From: Chitinophagaceae bacterium C216
Lineage (GTDB): Bacteria; Bacteroidota; Bacteroidia; Chitinophagales; Chitinophagaceae
Reading direction: 5' to 3'
DNA length: 64,000 bases
Assembly (NCBI GenBank): GCA_028485475.2
Contig: CP144143.1
Span: 1,860,001-1,924,000 of the forward strand
Shown: piece after piece, positions 25,530-34,921 of the stretch
How positions within the stretch are numbered: position 1 is the first letter of the stretch
How the letters are laid out: each line of letters starts with the position of its first letter
Position numbers and translations under genes: made by a program
Notes under the pieces: generated by a model
Database searches by the model: none
Seen by the model: only the letters and a program-made list of their open reading frames with translations
What the model was told of the DNA's origin: nothing

Positions 25530-27032
25530 TTATACTGTTTCCAGTTGCTTAATAACGGATAGATTATCTATAATATCTCCGGCTATCATGGGGCCCATTC
25601 CATAATGTAGAGCGGCTTGATCTCCGGCCATGCCATGTATATACACTCCTAATATTGCTGCCTCGGATGAGGAATAACCTTGCGCTAATAAGCCAGTGAT
25701 GATTCCGGTAAGCACATCCCCACTACCACCTGTAGCCATACCAGCATTACCGCTCGTATTGAAATATCCCTTACCTGAAGGTGTAGCGATAAAAGTGCGA
25801 TGCCCCTTTAATACAATTACGAGGTTTTTTGTACGAGCTTGCTGCAGTGCCGTTTCAATCCTTGCAAAGTCATCTTTATTTTCTTCAAACAATCGAGCGA
25901 ACTCTTTAGGATGGGGAGTGAGAATGCTGTGAGGAGGTAATAGGGGCCACCATTCACTATGTTCCGATAAAATATTTAATGCATCGGCATCTAGCACTAA
26001 TGGTTTAGGGTATGCCACCAGCAGATGATGCAGAAAAGCTGTTGTAGCGCTGTCTGTACCTATGCCGGGACCTACTCCCACTGCGGAATAAGACGTTACA
26101 TCATAATCAAGTTTTGTAATGACTTTTTCATTGCGATCCACACGACACATAGCTTCCGGCGCAGCGGTTTGTAGAATAGTTACTCCACAACTTGGAACAT
26201 GCGCGGAAACAAGACCCACTCCGCTCCGCAGACAGGCGCGGGTGCTTAATACAGCCGCGCCCATTTTGCCATAGCTGCCTGCAATTATTAATGCATGTCC
26301 GAAGCTTCCTTTATGCGAAAAAGCATTTCTAGGTTTGTAAAGTTGTTTTATAAAATTAAAATCAACGAGTTCGTAATTCGTGTCTACTGTATGTAAAAAA
26401 TCGGTATGTAGCTTGATATCCAGAATATGTACATTACCAAAGTATACCGCATTTTCCGGAAGTAATAATGCGGGTTTGTAGCATTGGAAGCTAAGTGTAT
26501 GTGCTGCTTTTATTACTGGAAAATCTTTTGAACTGCGATCGCATAATAAGCCGCTAGGAATATCGATAGCAATAACATGCTTTGCTGTATGATTGATAAA
26601 GTGAATCAGCTCGGCCGCCAACCCCTCGGGTTTTCTGTTTAATCCTGTACCAAATAAAGCATCAATAATTACAGCATCGTTGGGAATGGAGGGGAAGTCG
26701 GAAGTACTTTTTAGAGTAATGATTTCAACGGTGCTTATTTGTTTTAATCTTTCAAGATTAATATTAAAACAATCAGTGCCTGCACTCAGGGATAGTACGA
26801 ATACTTTTACTTGCTTGTTGTGAGACTTAAGTAAGCGCGCTATAACGAGTCCATCGCCACCATTGTTGCCGGTAGTGCAAAAAATATAGAATATGTCTTG
26901 CGAGATATGCTCCAAAATCCAGTGAGTGCAGGCCTCGGCTGCTCTTTCCATCAGATCAATAGGTGAGATAGGTTCATGTTGCATCGTGTATTGATCCCAT
27001 TCCCGAATTTGTGCGGCAGACAATATTTTCAT
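25530..27032 (-). CDS. nnr: Bifunctional NAD(P)H-hydrate repair enzyme Nnr
   Basis: 500 residues with two enzyme domains. The N-terminal YjeF_N epimerase (about 1-215) shows TTGNNGGDGLVIARLL and IDALFGTG plus IAIDIPSG. The C-terminal ADP-dependent dehydratase (about 225-500) shows GSYGKMGAAVLS, GVGPGIG, LDADALNIL, LTPHPKEFARL, VLKGHRTFIA and the NTSGNAGMATGGSGDVLTG signature. It restores hydrated NADH and NADPH. Fusion of the two domains is standard. It is convergent with the FKBP gene. Confidence 0.96.
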   Translation of the reverse strand: MKILSAAQIREWDQYTMQHEPISPIDLMERAAEACTHWILEHISQDIFYIFCTTGNNGGDGLVIARLLKSHNKQVKVFVLSLSAGTDCFNINLERLKQISTVEIITLKSTSDFPSIPNDAVIIDALFGTGLNRKPEGLAAELIHFINHTAKHVIAIDIPSGLLCDRSSKDFPVIKAAHTLSFQCYKPALLLPENAVYFGNVHILDIKLHTDFLHTVDTNYELVDFNFIKQLYKPRNAFSHKGSFGHALIIAGSYGKMGAAVLSTRACLRSGVGLVSAHVPSCGVTILQTAAPEAMCRVDRNEKVITKLDYDVTSYSAVGVGPGIGTDSATTAFLHHLLVAYPKPLVLDADALNILSEHSEWWPLLPPHSILTPHPKEFARLFEENKDDFARIETALQQARTKNLVIVLKGHRTFIATPSGKGYFNTSGNAGMATGGSGDVLTGIITGLLAQGYSSSEAAILGVYIHGMAGDQAALHYGMGPMIAGDIIDNLSVIKQLETV

Positions 27033-27178
27033 CGATATAAATAATTACAACTCTAAAGTTAAATACATAATAGCAACTTGTATAGTCTGATGTTACAGAA
27101 TTATACGGTTGTGTGTAATTTTAGACAGAATCTTTTACAGTACTTACCTTTTATTAACGATTGCTCAAATACTTAAAA

Positions 27179-28183
27179 ATGAAAAGAATTTTATTATGTC
27201 TCTCATGGCTACTCCTGCTTATGAGTTTCACTAACTGTATAGATGCGCAGCGCACTAAAGCTGTTCCTGCAATCATTTTTGATACTGATATGGGACCGGA
27301 TTATGACGATTTAGGTGCTATTGCCGTACTCTATGCATTAGAAGCTCGAAAAGAGTGTAAGGTGCTAGCCACCTTATCTAGCAACGGGCGCCCAGCCATA
27401 GCGCCAACCATTGAGTTGTTAAATAGATATTTTAACAGGGGAGAGGTTCCTGTAGGGATAGCTGGCCCCACAGCACCGGCATTTACGCACAAAAGCGGGT
27501 GGAATGAAGCGCTGATTCAACGCTTTGCTCCTGAGCTACGGAGTAAGCAATATCCGTATGCAGTAGAAATTTATCGCCGTATTTTATCACAGCAACCGGA
27601 TCGATCGGTAACCATTGTTACGGTAGGTTTTTTGTCAAACATCAACGATTTATTGCATTCAGAGCCTGACACTTATTCTAAGCTTTCGGGGGTAGATTTG
27701 GTGAAGAAGAAGGTAAAGCAATGGGTAGCTATGGCGGCGGATTTCCCGCAAGGAAGAGAATTTAATGTTTACAAGGACACTACTGCTGCTTACCAGGCTT
27801 TGGCGCTATGGCCTCAAGACGTGCCTATTGTTTTCAGTGGATTTGATATAGGTTCCCGTATTCGTACAGGAAAACGTCTGGCTGAGCAATTCCCTCAAAC
27901 CCCTATAGGCATGGGATATGCTATCAATTTTAGTGCGGTGCCAGAAAAGGGTAACGGTCGGCAATCTTGGGATCAAACAGCCGTGTTATGTGCCGTACGC
28001 ACACCCGAAAAGTATTTTTATGTAATAGGACCTGGTAAGATTGAAGTTAGTAAGGATGGTAGTAATATTTGGAACCCCAATGCAAATGCCAATCACTTTT
28101 TCTTAGTCCATAAATATCCTTATGCTCAAATAGAAAACTTGCTTGAGGAGCTAATGATGTATCAGCCTTCTGCAAAGCTCTAA
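27179..28183 (+). CDS. Exported nucleoside hydrolase (inosine/uridine-preferring family)
   Basis: About 334 residues. ATG at 27179 (MKRILLCLSWLLLL) is preferred to the in-frame TTG at 27161 because it opens a signal peptide. The peptide ends near FTNCIDAQ; a Cys is present, but Asn at -1 is unusual for a lipobox. The calcium-binding motif IIFDTDMGPDYDDLGA is the family hallmark (DxDxxxDD). Members split ribonucleosides into base and ribose; periplasmic versions in Bacteroidota may act on other N-glycosides. A histidine equivalent to the active-site one is not clearly placed. Confidence 0.88.
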   Translation: MKRILLCLSWLLLLMSFTNCIDAQRTKAVPAIIFDTDMGPDYDDLGAIAVLYALEARKECKVLATLSSNGRPAIAPTIELLNRYFNRGEVPVGIAGPTAPAFTHKSGWNEALIQRFAPELRSKQYPYAVEIYRRILSQQPDRSVTIVTVGFLSNINDLLHSEPDTYSKLSGVDLVKKKVKQWVAMAADFPQGREFNVYKDTTAAYQALALWPQDVPIVFSGFDIGSRIRTGKRLAEQFPQTPIGMGYAINFSAVPEKGNGRQSWDQTAVLCAVRTPEKYFYVIGPGKIEVSKDGSNIWNPNANANHFFLVHKYPYAQIENLLEELMMYQPSAKL

Positions 28184-28191
28184 TGCACCTA

Positions 28192-29625
28192 CTATTTTTT
28201 TGATTTTTGTGGCACCGTTCGAGATTGTTGTTTGGAGTTGCTACTTTTTTTATTTGTTGAGGAGCTCTTTTTATTTACTGTAGCGGTTTTCTTGATATTA
28301 TTGTTTTGTAAGTTTTGAGTGGTTGATTTTCGGGATGCTACAGTTTTTTTTGAGGTGCTGGTGGCGGCCACTTTATTTTTAGTGGCATTGCTAGCTGCGG
28401 TTTTCTTCACATTGCTATTAGGAACTCTCTTCACCACGGTCGGGGGAGGAGTGGAGTCGGGGTCCTCACTACCTTCATCTTGCATATAATCGCCGAATAC
28501 ATTATAGGCCATCTTGGCTACATTATAAATATTCTGATTGTATTTGTTTCCAAGAATAACAATTACTGCTTTCTCGTCCAAAAGTCGGGCAAACGCAGGA
28601 GTAAAACCATGCCATTTGCCATTGTGGTAAATGACGTTTTTACCGTTAGGCAGATTGAGCATACGCCAACCCAAGCCGTAATTGTGGATGGAAGGTCTTT
28701 CATGACTCTGCGGCTGATAGGCTGAATCCAATAGAGCTTGACTAATGAATCGATCGTCGTACAAAGCTGCATCCCATTTCAGCATATCTCGGGGGGTGCT
28801 ATAAATATTCTTATCGCCGTAGGTATTATCGAAGATGTCTAATTCCCACAAAGCTCCGGAAGGCCGGTAAGAGAAGATGGCTCTGCCGCTATCTGCGGGA
28901 GTATACACGAATGTGTGGTGCATACCCAGTGGCTCAAAAATTGTTTGTTTTAGATATTGTGGGTAGGGAATATTGGTTACTTTCTCCAATATTAGTGCTA
29001 GCAATACATAGTTGGTATTACAATAGTTAAAACGTGTATTGGGCTTGTAACTTATTGCTGGCTTATGTTGTATCATGAAGTCTAAAACATCTTGATTGCT
29101 CACCATTTTGTCCGCAGGCCATTTCGTTTTATCATCCATGAAATAAAGATAGTTGGGAAGCCCGCTGCGATGACATAGCAGGTCCTTGACGGTAATGTTG
29201 GGATATGGGAACTCCGGAAAGTATTTGGTGAGATCATCCTCCAATTTAATTCTGCCTTCCTGTACCAATCTCAGGATCGCCATACCGGTAAAAGGTTTAC
29301 TGGTAGATGCTAAATGAAAAGCTGTGGTGTCGGTGATAGCTTCTTCTTTGGTACGAGGGTTGGTATATCCTACATAATTTTCGTAAAGAATAGTTCCTCC
29401 TTTGGCAACAATAACAGCTCCATTGAAATAATCGTTAAGCAATTTACGGTCGAAGAGGTCTTCCAATGCCGTACGGTATCGGGTAATGTCCTCAGCACTC
29501 AATTTCTCAGGAGCTATGACTACCAATGATGAGGAGTCGGTGGAACTAGCGGATGGTTTAGACCCCTGCGATTTACAACCAATCAAAAATAAAGCCGATA
29601 CGATGTATAAACTAAATCTTCTCAA
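28192..29625 (-). CDS. Serine hydrolase lipoprotein (class C beta-lactamase fold) with Lys/Ser/Thr-rich tail
   Basis: The longest frame starts at an ATG at 29667, but a TACTTTTG promoter box lies inside its first codons (29650-29643). The TTG at 29625 gives a lipoprotein signal directly (RRFSLYIVSALFLIGC), so it is preferred. Catalytic motifs are STSK (SxxK), YCNTN (YxN) and HNGKW. The family includes D-aminopeptidases, esterases and beta-lactamase-like enzymes; the substrate is unknown. The last 80 residues are low-complexity (KKTAASNATKN, KKSSSTNKKSS), basic, and probably contact the cell wall or lipopolysaccharide. Convergent with the nucleoside hydrolase. Confidence 0.85.
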   Translation of the reverse strand: MRRFSLYIVSALFLIGCKSQGSKPSASSTDSSSLVVIAPEKLSAEDITRYRTALEDLFDRKLLNDYFNGAVIVAKGGTILYENYVGYTNPRTKEEAITDTTAFHLASTSKPFTGMAILRLVQEGRIKLEDDLTKYFPEFPYPNITVKDLLCHRSGLPNYLYFMDDKTKWPADKMVSNQDVLDFMIQHKPAISYKPNTRFNYCNTNYVLLALILEKVTNIPYPQYLKQTIFEPLGMHHTFVYTPADSGRAIFSYRPSGALWELDIFDNTYGDKNIYSTPRDMLKWDAALYDDRFISQALLDSAYQPQSHERPSIHNYGLGWRMLNLPNGKNVIYHNGKWHGFTPAFARLLDEKAVIVILGNKYNQNIYNVAKMAYNVFGDYMQDEGSEDPDSTPPPTVVKRVPNSNVKKTAASNATKNKVAATSTSKKTVASRKSTTQNLQNNNIKKTATVNKKSSSTNKKSSNSKQQSRTVPQKSKK

Positions 29626-29642
29626 GACCTGTTTTTTGTCCG

Positions 29643-29650
29643 CAAAAGTA
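29643..29650 (-). promoter_or_regulatory. -7 box of the serine hydrolase promoter
   Basis: TACTTTTG on the minus strand, about 18 nt before the TTG at 29625. It argues against the upstream ATG start. Confidence 0.5.
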
Positions 29651-29713
29651 GGGCTATCACTTGTCAAAATCGGCCTCAGTTCTATATTTTATTTGATTTT
29701 AACATAATGATGA

Positions 29714-30229
29714 TTACCATTTACCACTGAGAATTTTTTTGGCACGTGATTTAAATGCAGGTGTGGCATAGGGGAGCCGGCTTTCAATAATGGTACATAG
29801 TTCCTGTCTGATTTCGGGATATAGTTTAGAGAGTTTTGCTAAAATACCTAAAGCAAAGGCTTGCGATGCAATAGTTTCTTCGGGGTCTTCAATATATCTA
29901 AAGCATGCATCCATGATGATACCATGATACTTTTCGGGAATTTGAGGAATTTGATCAAATGCTCGTAAAATATTTCTCCTAACAGCGGAGGGTTTATCAC
30001 TAGCTTGTAATTGAGCAATTAGTGTATCATAATGTTTATTGATGAGTTGGGGATGCTGGGCGATGCAGTAGCTTAATGGCCATGCGGCCCGCTGTACTAT
30101 TTTGTTATCATCGCTTAAAAACCAGTGCAGCAACTCGTCAAAGCGTTGTTGGTTACTGCCGACCCACTTTACAATTTGTGTAGCCTGTTCTTTGCTATAC
30201 GCATTTTGTAGAATGACTGATAGTTTCAT
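29714..30229 (-). CDS. HEAT-repeat-like helical protein
   Basis: 171 residues, no signal peptide. The sequence alternates amphipathic helices in the manner of HEAT/armadillo repeats (IVQRAAWPLSYCIAQHPQLI, AVRRNILRAFDQIPQIP, ETIASQAFALGILAKL). Such proteins are binding scaffolds, and some relate to DNA alkylation repair AlkD-like folds, but no catalytic residue can be picked out. It is probably a small cytoplasmic adaptor, monocistronic and divergent from the tRNA-Asp gene. Confidence 0.7.
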   Translation of the reverse strand: MKLSVILQNAYSKEQATQIVKWVGSNQQRFDELLHWFLSDDNKIVQRAAWPLSYCIAQHPQLINKHYDTLIAQLQASDKPSAVRRNILRAFDQIPQIPEKYHGIIMDACFRYIEDPEETIASQAFALGILAKLSKLYPEIRQELCTIIESRLPYATPAFKSRAKKILSGKW

Positions 30230-30271
30230 ACTAGGCTCAAGATAAAAAAAATAGATTTTTTTTGATAGAAG

Positions 30272-30302
30272 TTTGGTAGTTAAAAAAACTCTCCTATATT
30301 TG
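30272..30302 (+). promoter_or_regulatory. Promoter of tRNA-Asp
   Basis: TTTG (30272-30275), exactly 19 nt, and TATATTTG (30295-30302). This is a full match to the Bacteroidota consensus, 15 nt before the mature tRNA. Confidence 0.85.
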
Positions 30303-30317
30303 CACTCCCAATTTCAA

Positions 30318-30391
30318 GGATCGGTAGTTCAGTTGGTTAGAATGCCGCCCTGTCACGGCGGAGGTCGCGGGTTCGAGTCCCGTCCGGTCCG
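30318..30391 (+). tRNA. tRNA-Asp (GTC)
   Basis: A complete cloverleaf. The acceptor GGATCGG pairs with CCGGTCC (one G-T). The anticodon loop CTGTCAC carries GTC between CCGCC and GGCGG. The T arm is CGGGTTCGAGTCCCG, and the discriminator base is G at 30391. CCA is not encoded. It has its own promoter and terminator. Confidence 0.97.
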
Positions 30392-30392
30392 C

Positions 30393-30422
30393 AAAAGGAC
30401 CACAAAAAGTGGTCCTTTTTTT
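30393..30422 (+). terminator. Terminator of tRNA-Asp
   Basis: An 11-bp perfect stem (AAAAGGACCAC, 30393-30403, and its complement at 30409-30419) around an A5 loop, then T run. Confidence 0.92.
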
Positions 30423-30631
30423 ATAGAAAAGATGATTTTTAAATTCATGCCCTCCATTCTGTTTCCTCCTTCAAACATGATGTACGGTTTCAATCAGTTG
30501 TTTTAGGTCTAAATGGTTTCTTACCCTACATTGATGGTGTAGTTTGAGTGATATCTCGTTGAGGTGGAAGGAGAAAACATTGAATTTATGTTAGAAAGAG
30601 ATATCCCTCCATTTTTATTGTATAAGATTAA

Positions 30632-30663
30632 TTGTACTTTTCTAAATACTTTTTATAATTTTG
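30632..30663 (+). promoter_or_regulatory. Promoter of the chaperone/barrel surface-protein operon
   Basis: TTG (30632-30634), a 21-nt spacer and TAATTTTG (30656-30663). It is the only such element found upstream of the five-gene set, and gives a leader of about 97 nt. Confidence 0.62.
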
Positions 30664-30763
30664 TATCAGATACTAGGCTTTTGAATTGTTTATGAGAATA
30701 GATACCCTGTTTTTGAATAAAAAATCACAGCCCTCATTTTTACATTACAATAAACATCTAAAT

Positions 30764-31321
30764 ATGTCTAAATCCAAGCTACTCGTTTTACTCTGCGCCC
30801 TCGCTCCAGCATTTGCAATGGCCCAGGATACGCAAACAGACAACCACACTATTGGTATTACCATTCCTTCAGTGGCATTAGTTGATATTGAGCCCAGTGC
30901 TAGTAAAAACATTACGATGAATTTTACAGCTCCTACTGAGGCCGGTTTGCCTATAGAGGCGCCTACTCCCAATAATACGTTATGGTTGAACTATTCTTCA
31001 ATTAAAGATGCTTCTAATCCTACTCGCACTATCAGTGTAAAATTAAATGCTTTGGTGACCGGTGTGGATATCAAGGTTACAGCTGCGGCTGCAGCAGGAT
31101 CAGGAGATGGTACATTAGGAACACCTTCTGCATCTTTGGTGCTTACAGCAACCGATCAGCCTATTATTACAGGTATTGGTAGTGCTTATACTGGCAATGG
31201 TGCCAACAACGGGCATAACTTGACTTACGAACTAGAGGTGGGTAGTGCTACTGCTAGCTATGCAGATTTGGAAGCGAGTACTACTTCGGCTACTGTTGTT
31301 TATACCATTTCCGACAACTAA
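30764..31321 (+). CDS. Secreted small beta-protein, putative surface subunit A
   Basis: About 185 residues. The frame begins at 30686, but the ATG at 30764 opens a clear signal peptide (MSKSKLLVLLCALAPAFAMAQ). The mature part is rich in Thr, Ser and Ala and looks all-beta: TIGITIPSVALVDIEPSAS, NFTAPTEAGLP, GSAYTGNGANNGHNLTYE, and a C-terminal strand TVVYTISDN. It is paralogous to the gene at 34922 along its whole length (PTEAGLP, NPTPN, YTGNG-x-x-NGH, YTISxN). No known family is recognised. As first gene, separated by a weak terminator from the assembly genes, it is a candidate major subunit. Confidence 0.8.
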   Translation: MSKSKLLVLLCALAPAFAMAQDTQTDNHTIGITIPSVALVDIEPSASKNITMNFTAPTEAGLPIEAPTPNNTLWLNYSSIKDASNPTRTISVKLNALVTGVDIKVTAAAAAGSGDGTLGTPSASLVLTATDQPIITGIGSAYTGNGANNGHNLTYELEVGSATASYADLEASTTSATVVYTISDN

Positions 31322-31357
31322 GTCTAGGAAAACATATAAGTCAATTTTACTAAACTT

Positions 31358-31388
31358 ATAAGGCCTTTGGGCCTTTTATAATTTTTTT
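31358..31388 (+). terminator. Weak intercistronic terminator after subunit A
   Basis: AAGGCC/GGCCTT stem (31360-31365 and 31370-31375) with a TTTG loop, followed by TTATAATTTTTTT. It lies between subunit A and the chaperone gene and would make subunit A more abundant than the downstream products. Confidence 0.55.
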
Positions 31389-31392
31389 AGTT

Positions 31393-32193
31393 ATGGTAAG
31401 CCGCTTTGTGCTTTTTATAGCATGTCTTTTATTGGGTGTGTGGGCACATGCCGGAATTGTAATCCATAACGGGCTCACTCATATTTTTAAAGTAAAGAGT
31501 GGAGAGGTTTATAAAGGTGTGATAAGCCTAGAAAATACTGCAAAGGCGCCTCAAAATGTAAAGGTGTACATGCAGGATGTTCGTTACAAATGGTCAGGTG
31601 AAATTTATTATACGAATCCCCAATCGCATGACCATTCCAATGCAGCGTGGATTCGGCTGGGCGGAACGCAGCTGACATTACAAGCTGGAGAGAAAGCAGA
31701 TCTCCCGTATGAAATATGGGTGCCTCAAAACCTCAGAGAGGCCAGCAGCTATTGGTCGGTAATTATCATAGAGCCTGAAAATCCTATAGAACCCGATAAA
31801 ATCGGGAAAGGGATAACCATTCACTCCGTGGTGCGGTATGCTATTCAAATCATTACCAATTATAATACTGATGAACTTAAGCCTAACTTGAAATTTGAGC
31901 ATATAAAGGTAGAGAAAGAACAAAACAACAGAATTCTAAAAGTAGCTGTTTCAAATTTTGGTAGTGTGTTTTGTAAGTCTATAGTGAGTGCGGATCTCTA
32001 TGATCGCAGAAACGGTCAGAAAATAGGTACTTATCAAAGCGTACCTATGAGCTTGTTACCCGGTAATTCCAAATCTTTCTTTATTGATATTAGCTCGGTG
32101 CCTAGAGGTCAGTACACTTCGGTGATTATGGCTGTTGATGAAGATGAAAATGCTTTTGCGCTAAACGCCGAATTGGATATAAAGGATGATTAA
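31393..32193 (+). CDS. Periplasmic chaperone-like protein (PapD/DUF916-like two-domain)
   Basis: 266 residues with a signal peptide (MVSRFVLFIACLLLGVWAHA). Two beta-sandwich domains are suggested. Domain 1 (about 22-160) has VISLENTAKAPQNVKVYMQD, then LTLQAGEKADLPYEIWVP and SSYWSVIIIEPENP; this order (partner-strand edge, Pro-rich rim, EsxxWxxxxEP) resembles PapD-type chaperones and the DUF916 domain of WxL-interacting proteins. Domain 2 (about 175-266) has VAVSNFGSVFCKSIVSADLY, LLPGNSKSFFIDIS and PRGQYTSVIMAVD, closer to DUF3324. Its gene overlaps the barrel gene by 8 nt, implying coupled translation. Chaperone function is inference. Confidence 0.7.
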   Translation: MVSRFVLFIACLLLGVWAHAGIVIHNGLTHIFKVKSGEVYKGVISLENTAKAPQNVKVYMQDVRYKWSGEIYYTNPQSHDHSNAAWIRLGGTQLTLQAGEKADLPYEIWVPQNLREASSYWSVIIIEPENPIEPDKIGKGITIHSVVRYAIQIITNYNTDELKPNLKFEHIKVEKEQNNRILKVAVSNFGSVFCKSIVSADLYDRRNGQKIGTYQSVPMSLLPGNSKSFFIDISSVPRGQYTSVIMAVDEDENAFALNAELDIKDD

Positions 32194-34918
32194 CCTCTGG
32201 TATATTTCTTTTTTTATACTGCTTCCTGTATCTGTTTTTTCTCAAAATCTTTTTACAGAAAAAGATGAGAAGAAAGAACTGCTACTCCCAGGGAAGATAG
32301 CACTTATATCCTTTAATATAGAAAATACCAGTGAGCAAAATAAGATCTATGATATTGCAGCCCGTACTGCTGATCCTACGATCGAAGCCGTAATTCGGAA
32401 AGATAGTATAGAGGTGCTGGCGCGCGAATCTAAAGTGTACATATTGCCCGTCAAGGTTTCCTCAAAAACTGCTGCAGGTAAATATCAAGTCACCTTAATT
32501 CTTACAGATAGAACTACTAATTCAGTTATTGAAAAGCACTCTCAAATTGTCGTTAGCTCAATAAAAAATATCAGCCTACACAATATTGAAGCCCCTCAGT
32601 ATTTAAGAGCCGGGCAGGTGCTTAGAGCAAGTTTTCAGATAAAGAATCAAGGGAATGTTGCGGAGTACTTACGGTTTGAAACTAATGCTGACTTAATCGA
32701 GGGCATAGATACCGTTCATCTCCAACCCGGAGAAGTACGGATTATTGAGGTTGTGAAAAATACCGATATCAATCTACCCAACAATGGTATATATTATCTC
32801 AGATTGACTGCTCATTCTTTAACCGATAGCTTGAGCAAATGGCATACAGGCACTCATACAACTCTTATTTCTGTGAAACCAGCGAGTAACGATATCTATC
32901 ATCGTCTACCTGTTTATATTTCCGGTGCTTATATTGGGATGCAGGATAAAGGCGTGTACTCCGGAGGTTTTCAAGGAGAGATTCGTGGTAGCGGAAGCCT
33001 GAATAATAAAAACAGCGATTTGCTAAGCTTCAGAGCTGTATCGCCCAATCCTGTAAAGTTCAACATCTTTACACAATACGAAGAATATTTTATTAACTAT
33101 AAGAACGATAGGTGGTATGTGCATTTGGGCGATAAAGTGTATGCTTCTTCGATGCTTACGGAGTTTTCCCGGTATGGTAGAGGTGCAGCATTGCAGTACC
33201 GATTTAAAAATGTATCGTTGGGAGGTTTTTACAATCATCCCAGATTTTTTGCTGATATCCGAGATGAGTTTAACGTATACTCTACTGTTCATATAAATAA
33301 GGAAGATGATATTACTGCAGGTTATTTGTATAAGATACCGCAAGATGATAGTACAAAAATGGGCTATAATGCAGCCAGAGTTTCCGAAAGAGCCCACTTG
33401 CCCTATGTGAAAGCCAATATTCAGTCTTTGAAATATTTTAAGATACTGGCAGAAGCTTCGTACAGCCATACAGGCATGCATAATGGCAGCGGGTACATGG
33501 TACAGCTGCAAAGCCATTATCTAAAGTCGCTGAGTGGTAATCTTAGCTATATTAAAACCAGTCCGTTTTATGCGGGGTATTTTAGTAATGCCAGTATGTT
33601 TAACGGATATTTGCGATACCTGCTCTCCAAAAGAATTACGTTGAGCGCAAGCTATGTTCAAGATGCTAAAAATATTCAAAGAGATACGTTTACTTTATCC
33701 GTACCATACAGAGAATATCAGCAGTATGGCGCAAGCTACAAATATGCAAAGCATGGAGCTTTATCTTTATTGTCGGGTATACAAAGATATCAGGACCGAC
33801 TAGAGCCTAAGCTATTTGATTATCGAGAAGCGTTTGCTAGGGTTACTATCGAGCAGAAAATGGCTTTCCTGAACTTTAATGTAGAAGGGCAGTTGGGAAG
33901 GACTACAAATTATTTACTGGGATATAAAGGTACTTCTCAATATTATACTACTAATCTCTCTTTTCAAAAGCTAAAAACATCGTTTAATCTGTTTGCTAGT
34001 TACATGCAAACAGCACGTTATCAACTAAAGGAATATAAGACGCTTTACTATGGTATAAGAACATTCAGTCGTTTCTCTGATAATACACAGCTAGGTATAT
34101 TTTACCAGAATAACTATCAGCCTGAGGAGTACTATGCAGATCGTAACTTAATGGAGGTGTCGCTGCATCAAAGGTTATCATCCAAACATTATCTTGATTT
34201 ATCTGGGAGGTATGTATTACAACGCGGGGAAACAGGGAAAAAAGATTTTATTGTTTCCCTTAAATACACTTATCGTCTTAATATTCCGGTACAAAAAACA
34301 GCAAGCTATACCAGTCTTTACGGTAATGTCAGGAATCTGGGGGTGGCTAAAACCGAAGGCCTACGCTTAATGCTTGGGAATCATATAGCGCTAACGGATA
34401 GATTCGGTAATTATATATTTAAAAATGTAGTGCCAGGCGATTATGTATTAGAAATAGATCGTACTTCTATTAACATTAATGATATACCAGATGTTCAGCT
34501 GCCTGTTCCTTTACAACTTAGTGGCAAGGAAAATGTATTTAATTTTGGTATGACCGTTGCCAGTAGTATTAAAGGAATGGTGAAGGTTGAAGAACGGAAC
34601 GCCAGTCCCATTGCTTTCAATAATAATAAGGACAAGAATTATGGCGTTATTATTGAAGCGTCCAATGGTAAAGAAGTTTACAGAAAGATCTGTTTATTTA
34701 ATAAGCCTTTTGATTTTACGTATTTGCGTCCTGGCACTTGGGATATAAAAGTATATCCTAACGGATGGGAAAAAGAATATAAAATTATTACCGGAGCGCA
34801 AAGCATAGTACTAAAGGCGGGAGATATGCAGTATCTGGATATTATTGTGGTGCGTCAAAGAGGTGAAATAAAGTATCAACAAGAGAGTATAAAAATAACT
34901 TATCAAGGAAGTAAATAA
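32186..34918 (+). CDS. Large outer-membrane barrel with Ig-like N- and C-terminal domains, usher-like
   Basis: 910 residues with a signal peptide (LWYISFFILLPVSVFSQ). Residues about 20-230 hold two Ig-like/NEW3-like domains (LLLPGKIALISFNIENTSEQ, LRAGQVLRASFQIKNQGNVA). About 235-710 is a long run of short alternating aromatic/polar strands (FNIFTQYEEYFINY, GAALQYRFKNVSLGGFY, YLDLSGRYVLQR) typical of a large outer-membrane barrel. About 715-910 are carboxypeptidase-regulatory or Ig-like repeats (ALTDRFGNYIFKNVVPGDY, FDFTYLRPGTWDIKVYP). The order of N domain, barrel and C-terminal Ig domains parallels chaperone-usher ushers, but no usher signature or plug domain is recognised. Confidence 0.75.
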   Translation: MINLWYISFFILLPVSVFSQNLFTEKDEKKELLLPGKIALISFNIENTSEQNKIYDIAARTADPTIEAVIRKDSIEVLARESKVYILPVKVSSKTAAGKYQVTLILTDRTTNSVIEKHSQIVVSSIKNISLHNIEAPQYLRAGQVLRASFQIKNQGNVAEYLRFETNADLIEGIDTVHLQPGEVRIIEVVKNTDINLPNNGIYYLRLTAHSLTDSLSKWHTGTHTTLISVKPASNDIYHRLPVYISGAYIGMQDKGVYSGGFQGEIRGSGSLNNKNSDLLSFRAVSPNPVKFNIFTQYEEYFINYKNDRWYVHLGDKVYASSMLTEFSRYGRGAALQYRFKNVSLGGFYNHPRFFADIRDEFNVYSTVHINKEDDITAGYLYKIPQDDSTKMGYNAARVSERAHLPYVKANIQSLKYFKILAEASYSHTGMHNGSGYMVQLQSHYLKSLSGNLSYIKTSPFYAGYFSNASMFNGYLRYLLSKRITLSASYVQDAKNIQRDTFTLSVPYREYQQYGASYKYAKHGALSLLSGIQRYQDRLEPKLFDYREAFARVTIEQKMAFLNFNVEGQLGRTTNYLLGYKGTSQYYTTNLSFQKLKTSFNLFASYMQTARYQLKEYKTLYYGIRTFSRFSDNTQLGIFYQNNYQPEEYYADRNLMEVSLHQRLSSKHYLDLSGRYVLQRGETGKKDFIVSLKYTYRLNIPVQKTASYTSLYGNVRNLGVAKTEGLRLMLGNHIALTDRFGNYIFKNVVPGDYVLEIDRTSININDIPDVQLPVPLQLSGKENVFNFGMTVASSIKGMVKVEERNASPIAFNNNKDKNYGVIIEASNGKEVYRKICLFNKPFDFTYLRPGTWDIKVYPNGWEKEYKIITGAQSIVLKAGDMQYLDIIVVRQRGEIKYQQESIKITYQGSK

Positions 34919-34921
34919 AGT

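Noticed and set aside
30273-30506. 77-codon ORF.
   Set aside because: It runs through the tRNA-Asp gene and its terminator.
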